Assembly: GCA_030407085.1 (NCBI GenBank)
Contig: CM059586.1
Span: 27,949,501 to 28,013,500 of the forward strand
From: Trichopria drosophilae
Lineage: Eukaryota; Arthropoda; Insecta; Hymenoptera; Diapriidae
Direction of reading: 5' to 3'
Length of the DNA stretch: 64,000 bases
Under the pieces are notes generated by a model. The model made no database searches. It saw nothing but the letters and a program-made list of their open reading frames with translations, and was not told where the DNA came from. The position numbers were made by a program, and so were the translations under genes. Within the stretch, counting starts at the first letter, position 1. Every line of letters begins with the position of its first letter. This document shows, one piece after another, positions 44,363 through 56,929 of this stretch.

Positions 44363-46700
44363 TTTTATTGCATATCAATTCGAGTCGAATTGCATTGTCA
44401 GAATGGACGAGTTGTAAGGATATTTGAATGTATGTATTGGGTAGACATTTTTCATTTCACCTTGAAATATGACAGCTTATTTCAAGAATTGGTTCTCAAA
44501 TGTTGACAGCGTGGAAGTATAGCATTCTTTACAAATTTTCAACAGAACTACCTATCCTTTCAGATGTTTTTCGGTATGCTGATCACGAATTTGAAGTAAA
44601 AAATTGGAAAATCAGACCGATTGACTTAATGTGACGGACATGGATTGACAAACTATTGAAGTAGTTTCTCGAAATTTTCGAGGTTATACTGATTTGGTAT
44701 TTGACATCAAAATCATTTGTTGCCATTCATTGTTTATCGATTCTCATAAGCTCTATATTTTTTAGGTTCATTCCTTTTTATTATAGCTTTGATCTTTTAA
44801 AAAATGTTACTTTTTTTTTTGTTGTGTAAAAACGCTTCATTAAAAAAATTCAATGCAAAAATGATTCTCTAAAAACATCCACCTCCTATCCATCTATTAA
44901 ATGTATTTAAAACTACATATTGAAAAATATAGCCCTAAATACTTAAATGCTTTGTATGTTACAAAAATATTTTATGTACAATGACCTGGTTTATTGATTG
45001 TAATATGGATTACGAAAAAATATTATACAAGATGTATAACCTTCTATATTAAATTATTTCTTATTGCATGAGCTTTTTTAAGTTATCAAAGAACAATTTA
45101 AGGATTAGGAAAAAATAAAAAACGTTACACATTACATATTTAAATATTTTCAAACATGTACTCACAATATAAAATAATGTTTTCTGGTATGTTGTCTGGA
45201 TTTATTTGCAAGTCCTGTTAATGCATTTTTTACTTCTATGTTTATTATTTTATTAATTTTCATTTGCTATTTTATGCACTTTTCCGGGATAAGAGGGTGT
45301 AATAGTTTTAAATTATATTTTGTATATTCCATATTATCGCAGCTACATATTAAAACCATTGCCGTCTCTAATTAGACGGTAAGTTATGATTCCTCTTATT
45401 TTAAATGTATTCTTAATTGAAGTTTGTTTGCTTCCTTTATTTATAAGTTTTTCTCTTTTCGTTTCTCCACATGATTATGCTCATAGATGCATGGAAGAAA
45501 GGTTTACTCTTTTTTCTTTTTTATACCGGAAGTCTTAAAACTAACTTATAATGCCTGTATAACCTTTGATTAGAAATCAGGAAGAATACTATATTATATT
45601 AGCCAATATTTAGACAATTACATATGTTCCGCGCGTATCTTTAGAATCGATGTATGAAATTCTACGGCGGCCTTAACTGCAAAAATAAACATACCAGCTC
45701 TACTAACATGACAATCAACGCTTATTGTTCCATTTCGTATTGTTTTGATAGTAAACGTTTGCCCATACAAATTGATGACCAACCGAAAAGCACCAATTTT
45801 AAGAGCATAAAAATCATGAGTTCTTCAAACTTTTTTTTTATCACAGGAAGCGAAATGTGATTTCGTGCACACGAAGGTGCAATGTAAAAAGAGGAATTAA
45901 CGCAGTAAAAATACTAATGAAGGTTCAACGTCGACCTTAACCAGCGGGGCGTAAAATGTTATTTTGCTCTCTAGAGTCGAAAAATATTATTATGATTTTT
46001 GCAAAACTGAAACAGTCCTCAGAAATATCCAGTAAAAATCCATTTCATAACAGAACTGGCATAGAAAATTTGTGTTTTTGCCATATTTTGCGTAATAAAT
46101 ACTTGGTATATTTTTTACAAATCACTAGTTATTTATGAACGATTCATATTTTCCGTCAAGTAATACTTGCACGGTCACATTCAATAAGTTCCTCTAGTCA
46201 CACACGCTGCAAAAAATTCCGCATCTCCCTCTGTTTCTTAATGCTTAATGCATTATTTTCAATGGCAGCGTTTAAACTTGAAACATTTATCGAAAACCAG
46301 ATTGTAACTAAAGTCGACCCATTGCTCGGGTATCTGCAGGGCAACTTTTTCTAGAAACTTAAAATTTATATATAGGTTGAGTTGAATACTAGGATAATAT
46401 CGTCGACCGGAAGTCACGATGATTTCGAACATCCGGTAAGAACATACCTTTAATTGTAAAATTATCGATCGAAAATGGTTTCAGGAAAACAAATGCCAAT
46501 AAAAGAAATTGAGAAAATACAAATATTTAAAAAAACTAATCATGCGTTTGAATTTACATAAAAATTACTGAAGCAGTATTAAAAGAAATGTTTCAAAGGC
46601 ATCAAGGTTTGCTGCAACACATTGTATTAATTTCTATTTAACATGCATACTTTCCGTGCAAAAATTCCAACTACCGATTTCAGCGATTTTACGTAACCGT
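44363..46700. other. No gene recognised; two repeat fragments
   Basis: At 44565-44640 TTTTTCGGTATGCTGATCAC then GAATTTGAAG resembles a unit start of the ~115-bp ATGGCGG family. At 45945 AGCGGGGCGTAAAATGTTAT belongs to the GGCGTAAAAT family. The rest is AT-rich. Confidence 0.4.
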
Positions 46701-47170
46701 TTTAAGCAAGATCTTCGATATTTGTTTCTGCCCTCGTAAGCTCTGCTACCGCTACTACCGCCTCACAAAACGTAAACACCTAATTTAAGCGCGGAGAGAC
46801 CAAGATAAAGATTTACTTTACAACTTCGTCACCTTTGTAATTCATTTTTTTAACGCAGCCTCCTGTAATGCTGTTACCGAGGCGAGATAATGAGCCTGTA
46901 AGAAATCATCTCGATTTATGGGATAAGAAAAACCTTTAGAATCGCACGCAAAAAAGTGCGTTTTTTTCGCTTCGCGGTCCTTGAACGACTTTACGTCACG
47001 CAAACGAGTGCCGTATATGCCTTCGGAACGAGATTCCTATATATAGTATCGAAGTTCATCTTTCCCGCTTTTACCGGCGTCTTTATTCCCTGTTAAACAC
47101 TCGCTGAATCACAAGAAAATGTAAGGTCGTCCTCTCGCCGCATCGTCCCGATTTCTTTTAACAGCCCGCT
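46700..47170. promoter_or_regulatory. CpG-raised patch, candidate regulatory region
   Basis: Composition is richer in GC than the flanks, with no repeats and no long frame. It contains CGCACGCAAAAAAGTGCG (an 8-bp-arm palindrome near 46943) and a TATATATAGTATCG stretch near 47038. Function is inference. Confidence 0.2.
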
Positions 47171-47464
47171 CTGTACAAAAAGTATGATTTATGCAAAGTA
47201 AAAAAAACTCGAAATTTATTTAAAAATGTATTTTGTAGATCCGAAGATAGATTATTATGGTACAGGTCTTTCCCTATGTTCGGTCATCTGAACAGAATCA
47301 CGTTACGACTTATAGATTTCATAAGCTTCCGAAATTAGTACTTTTTTCTTTATCGAAAAATGACAAATGTTTTTTAAACAAATATTTTTTAACCTCTAAA
47401 ATAGACACCGATTTCCTCAATCACACTACAAAAATAGAGTCAATCAAATTACCAGATCCCATGT

Positions 47465-47775
47465 AGAAAATGTAACGCTGGTCTCATTAGAATCCGGCCA
47501 GCCTTCCCTACGTCTGACCAGGAAATCACAGGAACTGTAACGCTCTGCCGACAGGATTCTGACCAGGATAATCCTACCAGATTCCAATCAGAATCTTGCT
47601 TCTCCGACCAAGTTCTGATCGGATTCCTGCTTTCTCCGACCACGCACTTACTACAAAATTTGATGAACCTAACCTAAATATACCTCGGTAAATTCAGTCA
47701 GAATCTTGTCAGATTCTGATTAGAATACCTAAGTATGGTAAATGTGGCCAGATTCTGGTCAGAATTATGGAAAAT
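47465..47775. repeat. Interspersed AGATTCTGATCAGAATC motif block
   Basis: Variants of CCAGATTCTGGTCAGAAT, GACAGGATTCTGACCAGGAT and CAAGTTCTGATCGGATTC recur in both orientations over ~300 bp. The unit is itself nearly palindromic. It may be one more foldback with short internal repeats. The minus frame 47449-47643 is a by-product. Confidence 0.5.
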
Positions 47776-48059
47776 CTAAGGGAATTTCCACACGGGATTT
47801 GTAGAGAATTTATCAAGGAATAAGGTCATATATTTTTCAAAATTGTTTTTCGCAGAAAAAATTAACGAATATCATAATTTTCTCTACAGCACGTTTTTTA
47901 CATTACTTAACATACACTTTATACTAATCATAAAAAATGTGGAAATGTATAAACAGCTATTGCGACAACAAAAGAGTTTCCCGAGCGTAAGATAGCTTTT
48001 CCCAACATTGTATGTATTTGAAGAAGCCTACTTCAATGCATTTGGTCGTTGGCATTGAA

Positions 48060-48465
48060 ATTAACATTTTTACCGGGCGATTTCCCTTTTGTGGGTACAG
48101 GCACGCAGGCTGTTACGTTGTGTAAACGTGTATTTTCGCGATAGTTCGTAACCAGAACGGAGGCGTATTACGCGAAACACGCATCGCATTGGTTGCACAC
48201 CTTAGTGCGGGTAAAAGTGAATTGCACGAAGTACCTTGGTCACCGACTATACCGGCTCGTTGTTGGCTATGTACGAGTTTAACCTATTTTTATACAGCAA
48301 ATGTGGAGGAACGCGTTCTTTTCCACTCGGAGCGCAGATTACTCTTTTTTATCATCTCAGAAAATGCTTATAATTTTGCTCTGTTACATCGAGATGCGTA
48401 TGAAAATTACAATACCTATTTGATTACGTCATCCAGTAGCTACGTCTTACGAGGGTAATTCTAAT
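48060..48465. promoter_or_regulatory. CpG-raised patch, candidate enhancer or exon
   Basis: GC-raised, repeat-free sequence with an 89-codon plus-strand frame at 48189-48458 lacking any domain. A TTTTTATACAGC stretch and GATTACGTCATCC (CRE-like ACGTCA) are present. No firm assignment. Confidence 0.2.
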
Positions 48466-48744
48466 TGTTAAGTGTCCCAAGCTCTAAGATTGAAAATTCC
48501 AACATTTTTTGTTCATTATCGATTCTGGAATGGGACGAGTAATCAATATACTTTACACGTATTACTAAATTACATTCAATGCCATTCATGAATGAAGATT
48601 GAATTGCCATTTTTTAATTTGTTTCGTTTAAGTCAGAAACTGCTGCAGAATTCAAAGTTTTGATAGTGATTTTTGCCAAAAGAAAAGGGCGAACTTTTTA
48701 GATTCTTCGACCTACTCTATTCGAGTATAGCATATCATTCAGAT

Positions 48745-49587
48745 ACACTGAAAGAAATCGTATGTAGATTTTACCTAAGTTGGTCAAGTAAAATCTGCCG
48801 AACTGAAAACTAAGTAAAATTTGCCGAACTTGTTCAGCACATATTACTTAACTACTTATGTAGTAGTTCCTGAAATTCTATTAAGTAGATATTGCTGAAA
48901 AACTAAGTAATAATTACTTGACTGTCTTTTGATATGAAATCAGTGATTTTTTACTGCAAATATATAAAGATATAGACATAGTATATAATAATAAAAGGTG
49001 GGTTTGAAATTATATATAAATATATGTAATCATAGTTCAGCTGAGTCCGCGTTCAAATCAGTCGGTAATATAGGACGCTGAGACATACACTGAAAGAAGT
49101 CGTGAGGCCCTAGACATCTATTTCTTTAATTATAATTGCAATTGTATAGGAATTGGAATATGTGATATGAATGCATGAGTTTTCATTTGACATAAGTTAA
49201 CCTCAAATCTTTGTTTGAGTTATTAACCAGTCACATAAAAACAATGATACAATACTAATACTCGAACAATTAGTTTCAACTATTTATATAATTCATTAAT
49301 AATTACAAAATATATACCGAATTACCGACATCTGCTAAAACCGGACAAACAGCTGTCTTGTATGTTTCGATGCAGCGATGTGCTCTGGCTCGGCAATATT
49401 TGCCGAAGTTATTAAGTAAAATCTACAGAAAAGTTGTTACTCAAGTCACTAAGTAGATTTTCTAGATTTTGTTCAGCAAATATTACCGAAGTGACTATGT
49501 AAATGTTACATAATGGTGGTTACTTAACTTCTTCGGCAAATTTTACTTGAGTTTTCGGCAGAACTTACTAACAAATTCTTTCAGTGT
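48745..49587. mobile_element. 843-bp foldback, ACACTGAAAGAA ends, AAGTAAAATCTGCCGAA motifs
   Basis: ACACTGAAAGAA at 48745 and TTCTTTCAGTGT ending at 49587 are exact inverses. Both arms repeat AAGTAAAATCTGCCGAA-type motifs in opposite orientation (48790 and 49400-49560). A further ACACTGAAAGAA sits at 49087, so a second, nested element or a partial duplication is likely. A diverged copy lies at 25.06-25.20 kb. Confidence 0.65.
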
Positions 49588-49739
49588 ACTAATGTGATTT
49601 GATAAGTCCTAGATAATAAAATAAATGATGCGACTTTGTGAGGGCGCGTCGAATCTTTAAAAATACTGAAAAAAAAAGTAGTTGAAATGACAATTTTTTT
49701 ATTATGAATCATGTGAAATGAGGACTAGGGATGGTAATA

Positions 49740-49860
49740 GTGAAAATAACTATTCTGAAATAGTAAAGTTTAATTATTGTTTCATGGTTCAAAATGATAA
49801 TTATCGTAATAGACAAATAGACTCAACTATTTTGAAATAGTCATTTCAGAAAATTACTAC
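49740..49860. repeat. Scrambled AACTATTCTGAAATAGT block
   Basis: AACTATTCTGAAATAGT and CAACTATTTTGAAATAGTCA repeat within 100 bp and are near-palindromes; this resembles interiors of the small MITE group but lacks clear ends. Confidence 0.4.
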
Positions 49861-50229
49861 CTTCTATCAGAGAAATTGTGTAAGAAATTGTCATTAAAAA
49901 TATGGAAAGTAGTCAATATTTACTTTTTAAAAATATTTATAAACTATGTATATCATAGCATATGAAAACTCTACTTTTCTTCCCTTGTTCTTTGTTTAAG
50001 ATAAACAAGGAAACAAAGAGAAAATATGAAAAAATCAATACTGCGCTAAGTTTGTCAATGTCACACTCTAGCCAGTTAAAAAATGTATTATGCAATGCCA
50101 TTATACACGCAAATTTCAATATCGGGTAACTAGTCTAAAGATACACCTACGTATACAATATGTATTATTATATCTTGACGCCCGATGGTCCTTCTTATGA
50201 CCAAATGAAAATCCACTTCAATAACGGGA

Positions 50230-50557
50230 GCCACGGGCTCGGAGAAAAAAAGCTGCGAACGCCGCGTCGCCACCTGGCGTCATCAAAATGCACGAGATGC
50301 GGCAGTCTTCACTATGGATTTATAGTAAATACAAATTTTAACTATGAATAATAGTAAATATAAAAATTGACTACGAGACATAGTGTGAAATGAGGAATAC
50401 ACTAGATTATAGTTATTTTAACTATATGTTGGTGTAACAAAATTATAGTAAAATCGACTATGAAAGTGGTAAATTTAACTATTTTTCATAGTAGTTTTAA
50501 CTATATTTTCCAAACTATGTGATATAGTCAATTTAACTATGGTTATTTTTCTCAGTG
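50230..50557. mobile_element. MITE ending TTTTTCTCAGTG with AACTATAGT motifs
   Basis: The right end TTATTTTTCTCAGTG is clear. CTCGGAGAAAAAAAG near 50238 is the probable inverse. The interior repeats AACTATG, ATAGTAAATA, TAACTATATTT many times. It belongs to the same end group as 25.26 and 54.8 kb. Confidence 0.5.
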
Positions 50558-53500
50558 AAGTTCTGTCTTAGACTTTTAATGATCTAAAATCATATGTAAT
50601 AATTACTACCTTTGAAAAAATTCTTTCTAATAAAAATGTGCTGAAAACTCTGAATTGTGCAGACAAATCTGTCTCTTCATTGGTATATTCGTTACAAAAA
50701 AATTCATTTGTTGCGGAGTGTCCTCAGGTTTAGGACCAAGGTCAACGTGGCATTACTATTTACAACAAATGCTTTACAACATTGCTCGTGTCAAAAAGAC
50801 ATTACACATGTTTTGTGCTTTTATTCATGTTTCCATATGAAAGATCTTGAAATTTGGATAGAAAACGTGCAAATGCACTTTTAATACTCATTTCTCGAAT
50901 CTTTAACAAGAGAAAACTAAAAATTGCATAATCTTAGAGAAATAGATATATTTGAGCAGACTTAACCTCGCTTGAAAGATAAAGAGTTTTATTGTAAGAT
51001 CTCTATTGCGTTGTTTTGGAAAAAATAACCCATGTTTAATATAAAAAATTAGTGAAAATGATGTAGTTCATTTTTAGGTTAAGACATCTCAAAATCTTAA
51101 CGAGCAACTCTTAAGCCAGATTTGGATGCAACGCAATGAAAAACTTCAAAAACTTGTTGGTTAGCTTCCTGGGTAAAATGTTTTTAGTGGTATTTTATAT
51201 TATATAAATTATTTGTTATGACGAAGAATGATCCGTAATTAAAAAGGGACGCCGTATTAAAAGCAAGTTTGATCAAATGTCAATCGGTGATTCAATAACT
51301 AAATGGATGTTTACATTTTTTAAATACTAGTGGTGATTTTTTGCTTTTTCCGGACAAACTTCAGATAGAGTCACTTCTGATAATTTTGTTCATCATCACG
51401 TGGGTACATTTATTGACTGTACAAGACGCTGGATGACTTTAGTTCAGATTGTCGCGCCTCATAGCCCTTCGTGGCGAAAGTAACATCTCAAAACGTTGTT
51501 ATTTTCTTTAGAGAAATTTTCCATATAAATTGGGTTTATTGAATTGGAACATACATTTTTGCAATGAAATGCCACGTGTATACAGAACATATTCAGTATG
51601 GCTGTGATATTTTTTTTTTTGTATATGGTAAACTAATTAAACTTGTATTACAACTTATAAATTATTTTTTCTGCTGCTTGTTCTCGTCAACTATATGAAA
51701 ATATTAGTTTAATTTATTATAACTTATCTAGAGAAGTATTACAATTATTTATTTCAGAATAGATCTTCTGTCCAGTAAACATTGTGGAATCATTGCCATA
51801 TTCCACGTATTTTTTTTTCAATATTGATCTAGAGCTATAATAAGATTTAAGAAATGTCATAAATATGAATTAAAAAAACCATTGTCGGTGTTCATAATAA
51901 GTAGATTTTATGGAATCATTATCGATAACGAATAATGAACATAATCGATAAGTTACGTTACGTTTTATATGTATGAGCATCTTGGATTATATCTACAATA
52001 TATTTAATTTACTCCATCATATGTCTTCTATGTATTCTATACAAGATGTACACACGTATACATATAATTATATCAATTCTAATCACAAAATTTATATAAT
52101 TTGGTCTGCATTTTTTCTTCGTCTTTAAAATAAAATGTCGTTTACCGTTCATAAATACAGGCAAGGAAAGAAAATACATTTATAGACGTGTAAATAAATA
52201 CCTAGGTGTACGAATGTAGCAAGCATTATCTCGTATTAGCAAGTATGATAATATGCACATAATGTGGAAGTAACTTTCAATATTATATGTACGCTGCAAA
52301 CTAAAAATAAAGCTAGTTGAATGTACGTTACTTACAGGCTCTTCTAGTAAAAATGCGAGAAATTACACATTATGAATTCGTCTGTGGATAAACCGATGTA
52401 TTAAGAGCTTCGATACGTTTCCACTTAATGATACACGTAAATACACGCGTAGGTTAAGGAATTTCAAACTTAAGGGATAACTGTGCACTATTAAAAAAAT
52501 AACAATGAAATTTAACGAACATTTTGGGAATCAACAGGTTATGTCTGTTATCGACAAAAATGAAAATTAATGTTTGGCATATCAAATATAACGAAATTTG
52601 CTTGCTGAAAATTAAGCTTCTCTTCTCGGACCAACAGGCTCTAGGATGGTCTCTCGATTGAACACATCTTAATTTGTTTCTTAATTTCTAGTAATCTCGT
52701 AATAATTATTCATGCAATTTTCGAAGGAGTAAAATGCGATTTTACTCCTGCAAATGGGGACTTAAAATCAAATTTTACAGCCCACGAAAAAATAGTTTTT
52801 TATTTAATTTCGACGTATTTTAACGACACCTGTATTTTAGCGGTAAATCAAAAGAGTGTCATGTATAATTATTAAGTGGGCTTTCCTTTACATGTATTTT
52901 ATGATTCGTATTTTAATTGAACCCTACAAAATTTGGCAATGCGTTAATCTTAACCTTTAACAGATTTAAAAACATGTTTGGGGCCGCTTGTCGACAAGGT
53001 ATCTATAGAAGGTATCTGACACATTTTATAGGTTTAAACGTCTATAAATGATGTAAAATATCACTTTGATAGATTATTCGTTCGAAAGAAACTAAAGAAA
53101 ATTAGTTATGTTTCGATTATGTCGTTAATCATATAAGTTATAAGAGATATAATGTATTTTGATTCACATGTCCCTAAAGTAGGCACTTAAAGTGTGATTG
53201 TACGGACTGATCCCCGCACTTTACGGACTAAAAACAGTCGATAAAGTGCTTACTTTGCGAACAGTGTATCAAAAAATAGTGTTCGCTCCTCGGCGTAAAA
53301 TTTTACGGCCTAGGACCGAAAAGTCCTATTAACATAATTAATGACTATAATCAAAATGAACACAACGATAGGTCACTTTAAGCGTTAGGCAGATAATCCT
53401 ACTATTATTCTGCCATTGGGGTTAGTCCTCCCAAATAGTAGTTAATACTGTGCCCATTTTAAATAGAGGGTTTAATGTATATGCAATTTAATTTAGACTA

Positions 53501-54160
53501 AATTTCTTCTATAATTTATGGGAAAATCACCCAAATATTTCCGGTTATTTATAAATGGCATGGGTCGACCATAGATCTGCTCCTAAGTATTATTAATGTA
53601 TCCTGGTCATACTGAACCTTGATCAAGATCTGTCCGTGATCATCAATTACCTTCTGAGATCTGCAAAATCAACTTGATAGACATTTCTTTAAAACACAAG
53701 GAGAATCGATAACTGCATTTGTTATCAAAGTAGCTTTTTCTGGCGTAATTTTGGACCATTAAATGAAAAAAATAAAATCCGTAAATAATATAAAATACAA
53801 ATTTTAAAATATTGGATCATCAAACACGTTTTTTTAATTTTACTAAATTTCAAGGTATATTTTACTTAAAAAAACACTTCCATTTGAAGAACTTGCACCA
53901 TACTTTTAGAGTCGATGTCGATACAAAAATTTGATTTATTTGAATATAAATAAATAGAATTTTGTGCAGGGTGATATGCAACAAATAATAAATCCAAATT
54001 TGCAGGCTTTTATCCTGTAATGCAATTGGTGGTAATTGCATAAATCAAACATTTTAATATCGTTGAAATATTTTTCAAGCGCCATCTGCCGGAATCATTT
54101 CGATTCCCGAACAGGTGGTTTTTTTGAAAAAACATTTTTAAAGAAAAATTTTAAAAATAC
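50558..54160. other. AT-rich stretch, nothing firm recognised
   Basis: No gene. At 52730-52790 GTAAAATGCGATTTTACTCC and at 53180-53320 AAGTAGGCACTTAAAGTG with its inverse GATAAAGTGCTTACTTTGC, then CTCGGCGTAAAATTTTACGG, are small palindromic fragments of the GGCGTAAAAT type. Confidence 0.4.
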
Positions 54161-54394
54161 TTGAATCGCTCCATGCAAAAAGGGCACTAAGTCCATATAG
54201 ATAGTTGTTGAGAAAACGCAAAAAACTGATTTACTTTTCTTACAGAATGAAAAATAAAAATATTATTTAATAGAAATGTTGCTTTTATGCACTTACAATA
54301 GTACAGATATCGTTCTATGCTTAAAGTTAAAGAGGATTTTAAAAAATTATAAAAAATATCAGTGGACTTAGGTCCCTTTTTGCATGAATCACGA
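54161..54394. mobile_element. 234-bp foldback with GCAAAAAGGG ends
   Basis: GAATCGCTCCATGCAAAAAG then GGCACTAAGTCCA at the left pairs with TGGACTTAGGTCCCTTTTTG then CATGAATCACGAG at the right. A second element with the same ends lies at 55.03-55.22 kb. Confidence 0.65.
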
Positions 54395-54829
54395 GTAACA
54401 TGAAAAAAAAAGTAATAATTTTATAGCACAGCTAACTAATTTATTTGCAACAGCATAATACAATGTAAAATTACATTTTGCAGTTTATTAAGAACTAAAT
54501 TCATTATCTTTTTCATCAGTAACAGTAGGCCATTCGATCAGAGAGTTGTAGAAACCTAGATATTTATCTGGTATATATTTTTGTAATTTTAACCGACAGT
54601 TGTTAATTAATAGACGTTAAATTATAACAGTTCCGAAAGATTATTGTTATTTGTAAATACAGTGAGTATGTGTGTAATAATCAGTAAACAAATCTCTCTT
54701 AATACGAATAAGTTTAAATTATTCATATTTAATATTTCAATACTAAACATTGTGGTAACATGATTTTCGTATATGTTAACATAACTATATTTACCAATAT
54801 GGATAGTATACAAAACTGGTTCAGTATTT

Positions 54830-55002
54830 GTTGTTCAACAGTGTAGTTGTAACTATTGCAACTATAACGCGTATCCTACAATATATCTTACATGACAATT
54901 TATAGTGGTAAAATATATACGACATGTATTTATTGGCACATATTTTACCGCAACAAGTAGTATTAAATGCTATCTTTTACTACATTTTTTTCTCAGTGTA
55001 AA
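54830..55002. mobile_element. MITE ending TTTTTTTCTCAGTG
   Basis: The right end TTTTTTTCTCAGTG lies at 54985-54998. GTTCAACAGTGTAGTTGTAA starts the left side. The interior has AACTAT, TAGTTGTAA and GGTAAAAT scrambled motifs. Ends are of the CACTGAGAAAAA type. Confidence 0.45.
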
Positions 55003-55030
55003 TAATACCCGATATAAAAAAATGTCACTT

Positions 55031-55220
55031 CCAATTTATGCAAAAAGGGACCTAAGTCCTGGACTTAGGGCCCTTTTTGCATAAATCGGACATCAGGAAA
55101 TGAAGATTAATAATTTTAATAAGTGCCAAATGAAAGACTGGAGCCTCAAAAGTTAGAATTTATTATTATCTCAATTTACCGAAAAATGGACTTAGTGCCC
55201 TTTTTGCATGGACCGATTCA
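55031..55220. mobile_element. Foldback with GCAAAAAGGG ends, second copy
   Basis: CCAATTTATGCAAAAAGGGA at the left is answered by TGGACTTAGTGCCCTTTTTG then CATGGACCGATTC at the right. In addition 55031-55059 and 55060-55090 already form a hairpin on their own (GGGACCTAAGTCC/TGGACTTAGGGCCC). This suggests a duplicated or partly lost copy. Confidence 0.6.
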
Positions 55221-55241
55221 CTTACTTCAGATGTTAATTAA

Positions 55242-55317
55242 GAACATTCGTTGTTTAGAGTGTTCGACCGGAAATCGAAAGGTCCCAGGATCGTACCCTG
55301 GTATCTGCCGAATGTTC
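55242..55317 (+). tRNA. tRNA-like relic (pseudogene or SINE fragment)
   Basis: TTCGA-CCGGAAA-TCGAA (55263-55279) forms a 5-bp anticodon arm with a 7-nt loop; the anticodon read in place is GGA (Ser). CCAGG-ATCGTAC-CCTGG (55285-55301) forms a T arm, but the loop departs from TTCGAAT, so the internal promoter B box is weak. TTTAGAGTG stands where a D arm belongs. The 3' TATCTGCC has no matching 5' acceptor strand. Instead GAACATTCG and CGAATGTTC pair perfectly further out. U33 is C and no long variable arm is present, so it is not a working Ser tRNA. Confidence 0.4.
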
Positions 55318-55879
55318 TTCCAAGTTCCCCGTTATTTTTTTCTGAATTTCTCACATATATTCGGGTTCTTCATATTTGACATACGCTTTGCTCGAAAATA
55401 TTCAAACGTATGCAGGTAAATTATATAATATGTCTGTATTTTCTACTATCATGGCAGGTAGTGCCGTTTATTATATTAGACAGGGCTTGGAATTAGATGA
55501 TTTAATGTTTGTAGTTTCGGTATTGCTCAAGGATTGAATATTTACTCTTATTTTAATAAACTTCAACGACAAGTCCATTGATCTACCCTGTCAACACCAC
55601 TTCCATTGAAAAATTTATACTGTCCAGGGTTATCTCGTATCAGTTTATTTTCTAAGAAATTCTCGAGCAATCTTTTAGTTTTTATTTAATTTAGCATTTT
55701 ATCACAGGAATTTCATAAAAATCATGCCGATCTCAAACAATAAACTGTTAGTTACATTATGCTGATCGCCCGTGCCGATCCGTGAGTTGAAGTCGTCTTC
55801 AATAACACCGGCCCACAAAAACTAAAAGTGGTCTGTACTTCTAACCAGACCTACTAGTCTCTATAATGTATTTTGACGA
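55318..55879. other. No gene recognised
   Basis: AT-rich. 55800-55879 (GGCCCACAAAAACTAAAAGT and following) is the flank or outer part of the repeat shared with 24.28 kb. Confidence 0.4.
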
Positions 55880-56405
55880 GCTGAATCCGAATCTGAAGTC
55901 CATTTAGCCCGCACACCCCCCAGTTTCGAGTACATCGCAAAAAATAGCAAAACATTGCGAAAAATCGCATTACTGTATTCGGGAAAATTTTGAAGTATTT
56001 TTGCGTTCGTTAATGGTCCAAATGTGATACTAAAGCCCATTTAGCTAAACATCTCGAAATTTCGATTAAATCGCAAATAAATAGTGAACAAAAATTACAA
56101 ACATCATTTTAGTAATGTGTGCACACACTATTTATTTGCGATTTAATCGAAATTTCGAGATGTTTGGCTAAATGGGCTTTAGTGTCACATTTGAAGCATT
56201 AACGTACGCAAAAATATTTCCAAATTTTCCCGACAAAAATTCGGAAAATTTTTGTCTGACCCGGATCAAATGTGTTTAGAGTTTCCAAAATTTTTCTAAA
56301 TTTTCCCGAATACAGTAATGTGATTTTTCCGAATGTTTTGCTATTTTTTACGATTTACTCGAAATGTGTGTAGACTTCGAGCAAAATGGCCAGCGGATTC
56401 AATGT
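55880..56405. mobile_element. 526-bp palindromic element
   Basis: GCTGAATCCGAATCTGAAGT at the left answers AATGGCCAGCGGATTCAATG at the right. In the centre, CTAAAGCCCATTTAGCTAAA through CGCAAATAAATAGTG (56031-56090) and its inverse (56125-56185) match over about 55 bases almost without change. The right arm holds an extra ~100 bp (56222-56330) with CGACAAAAATTCGGAAAATT. Related sequence lies at 24.28 kb. Confidence 0.7.
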
Positions 56406-56688
56406 CAGGTTTCTTCAGTCTGTAAAATTCGTAGAGCATCCCGTAAAATCGCACATAACGAACTAAAAAGAGTTCGTAACATGCCTACATTACAGTCACG
56501 TGTATCAAAAATACTCATTTATTTATATAGTTAAATATAATTCGTGTTTTATTACTATTTTTCTTTACTTCAGTGAATTTAGAACAATTTTTTTTATATC
56601 GTACTTTAATCTAATTTCTTCAAATAAAAAGTGTGGTCGAATTTTTACAGTGATATACTCAATTTCAAACTGTTGCATGGTAATACAA

Positions 56689-56860
56689 TAATAAACAGTG
56701 TTTATTTCTAAATGGCCGTTACACTTCTAATAATTATGCCCTATAACGGACAGTTACAAGCTCAACGTTTCGAGCGTTTTACCAAGTCCTCATCAGGGGA
56801 TTAGTGTTGACCACTGTATAAACACAGTGTGTTTTTTTTAGAAATAAACACTGTTTATTA
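56689..56860. mobile_element. 172-bp element with 23-bp perfect inverted ends
   Basis: 56689-56711 (TAATAAACAGTGTTTATTTC then TAA) is the exact inverse of 56838-56860. Inside, CAAGCTCAACGTTTCGAGCG and CCAAGTCCTCATCAGGGG form a motif that recurs in unrelated invertebrate repeats (inference from memory). Non-coding. Confidence 0.7.
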
Positions 56861-56929
56861 GTTTCACACTTCGTCATTAAATAAGAACCATTTATGTAAT
56901 ACAATAATGTTATTTTTCTTTAAGAATAC

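Noticed and set aside
47449..47643. Minus-strand frame with repeated W/S/D motifs
   Set aside because: By-product of the AGATTCTGATCAGAATC repeat block.
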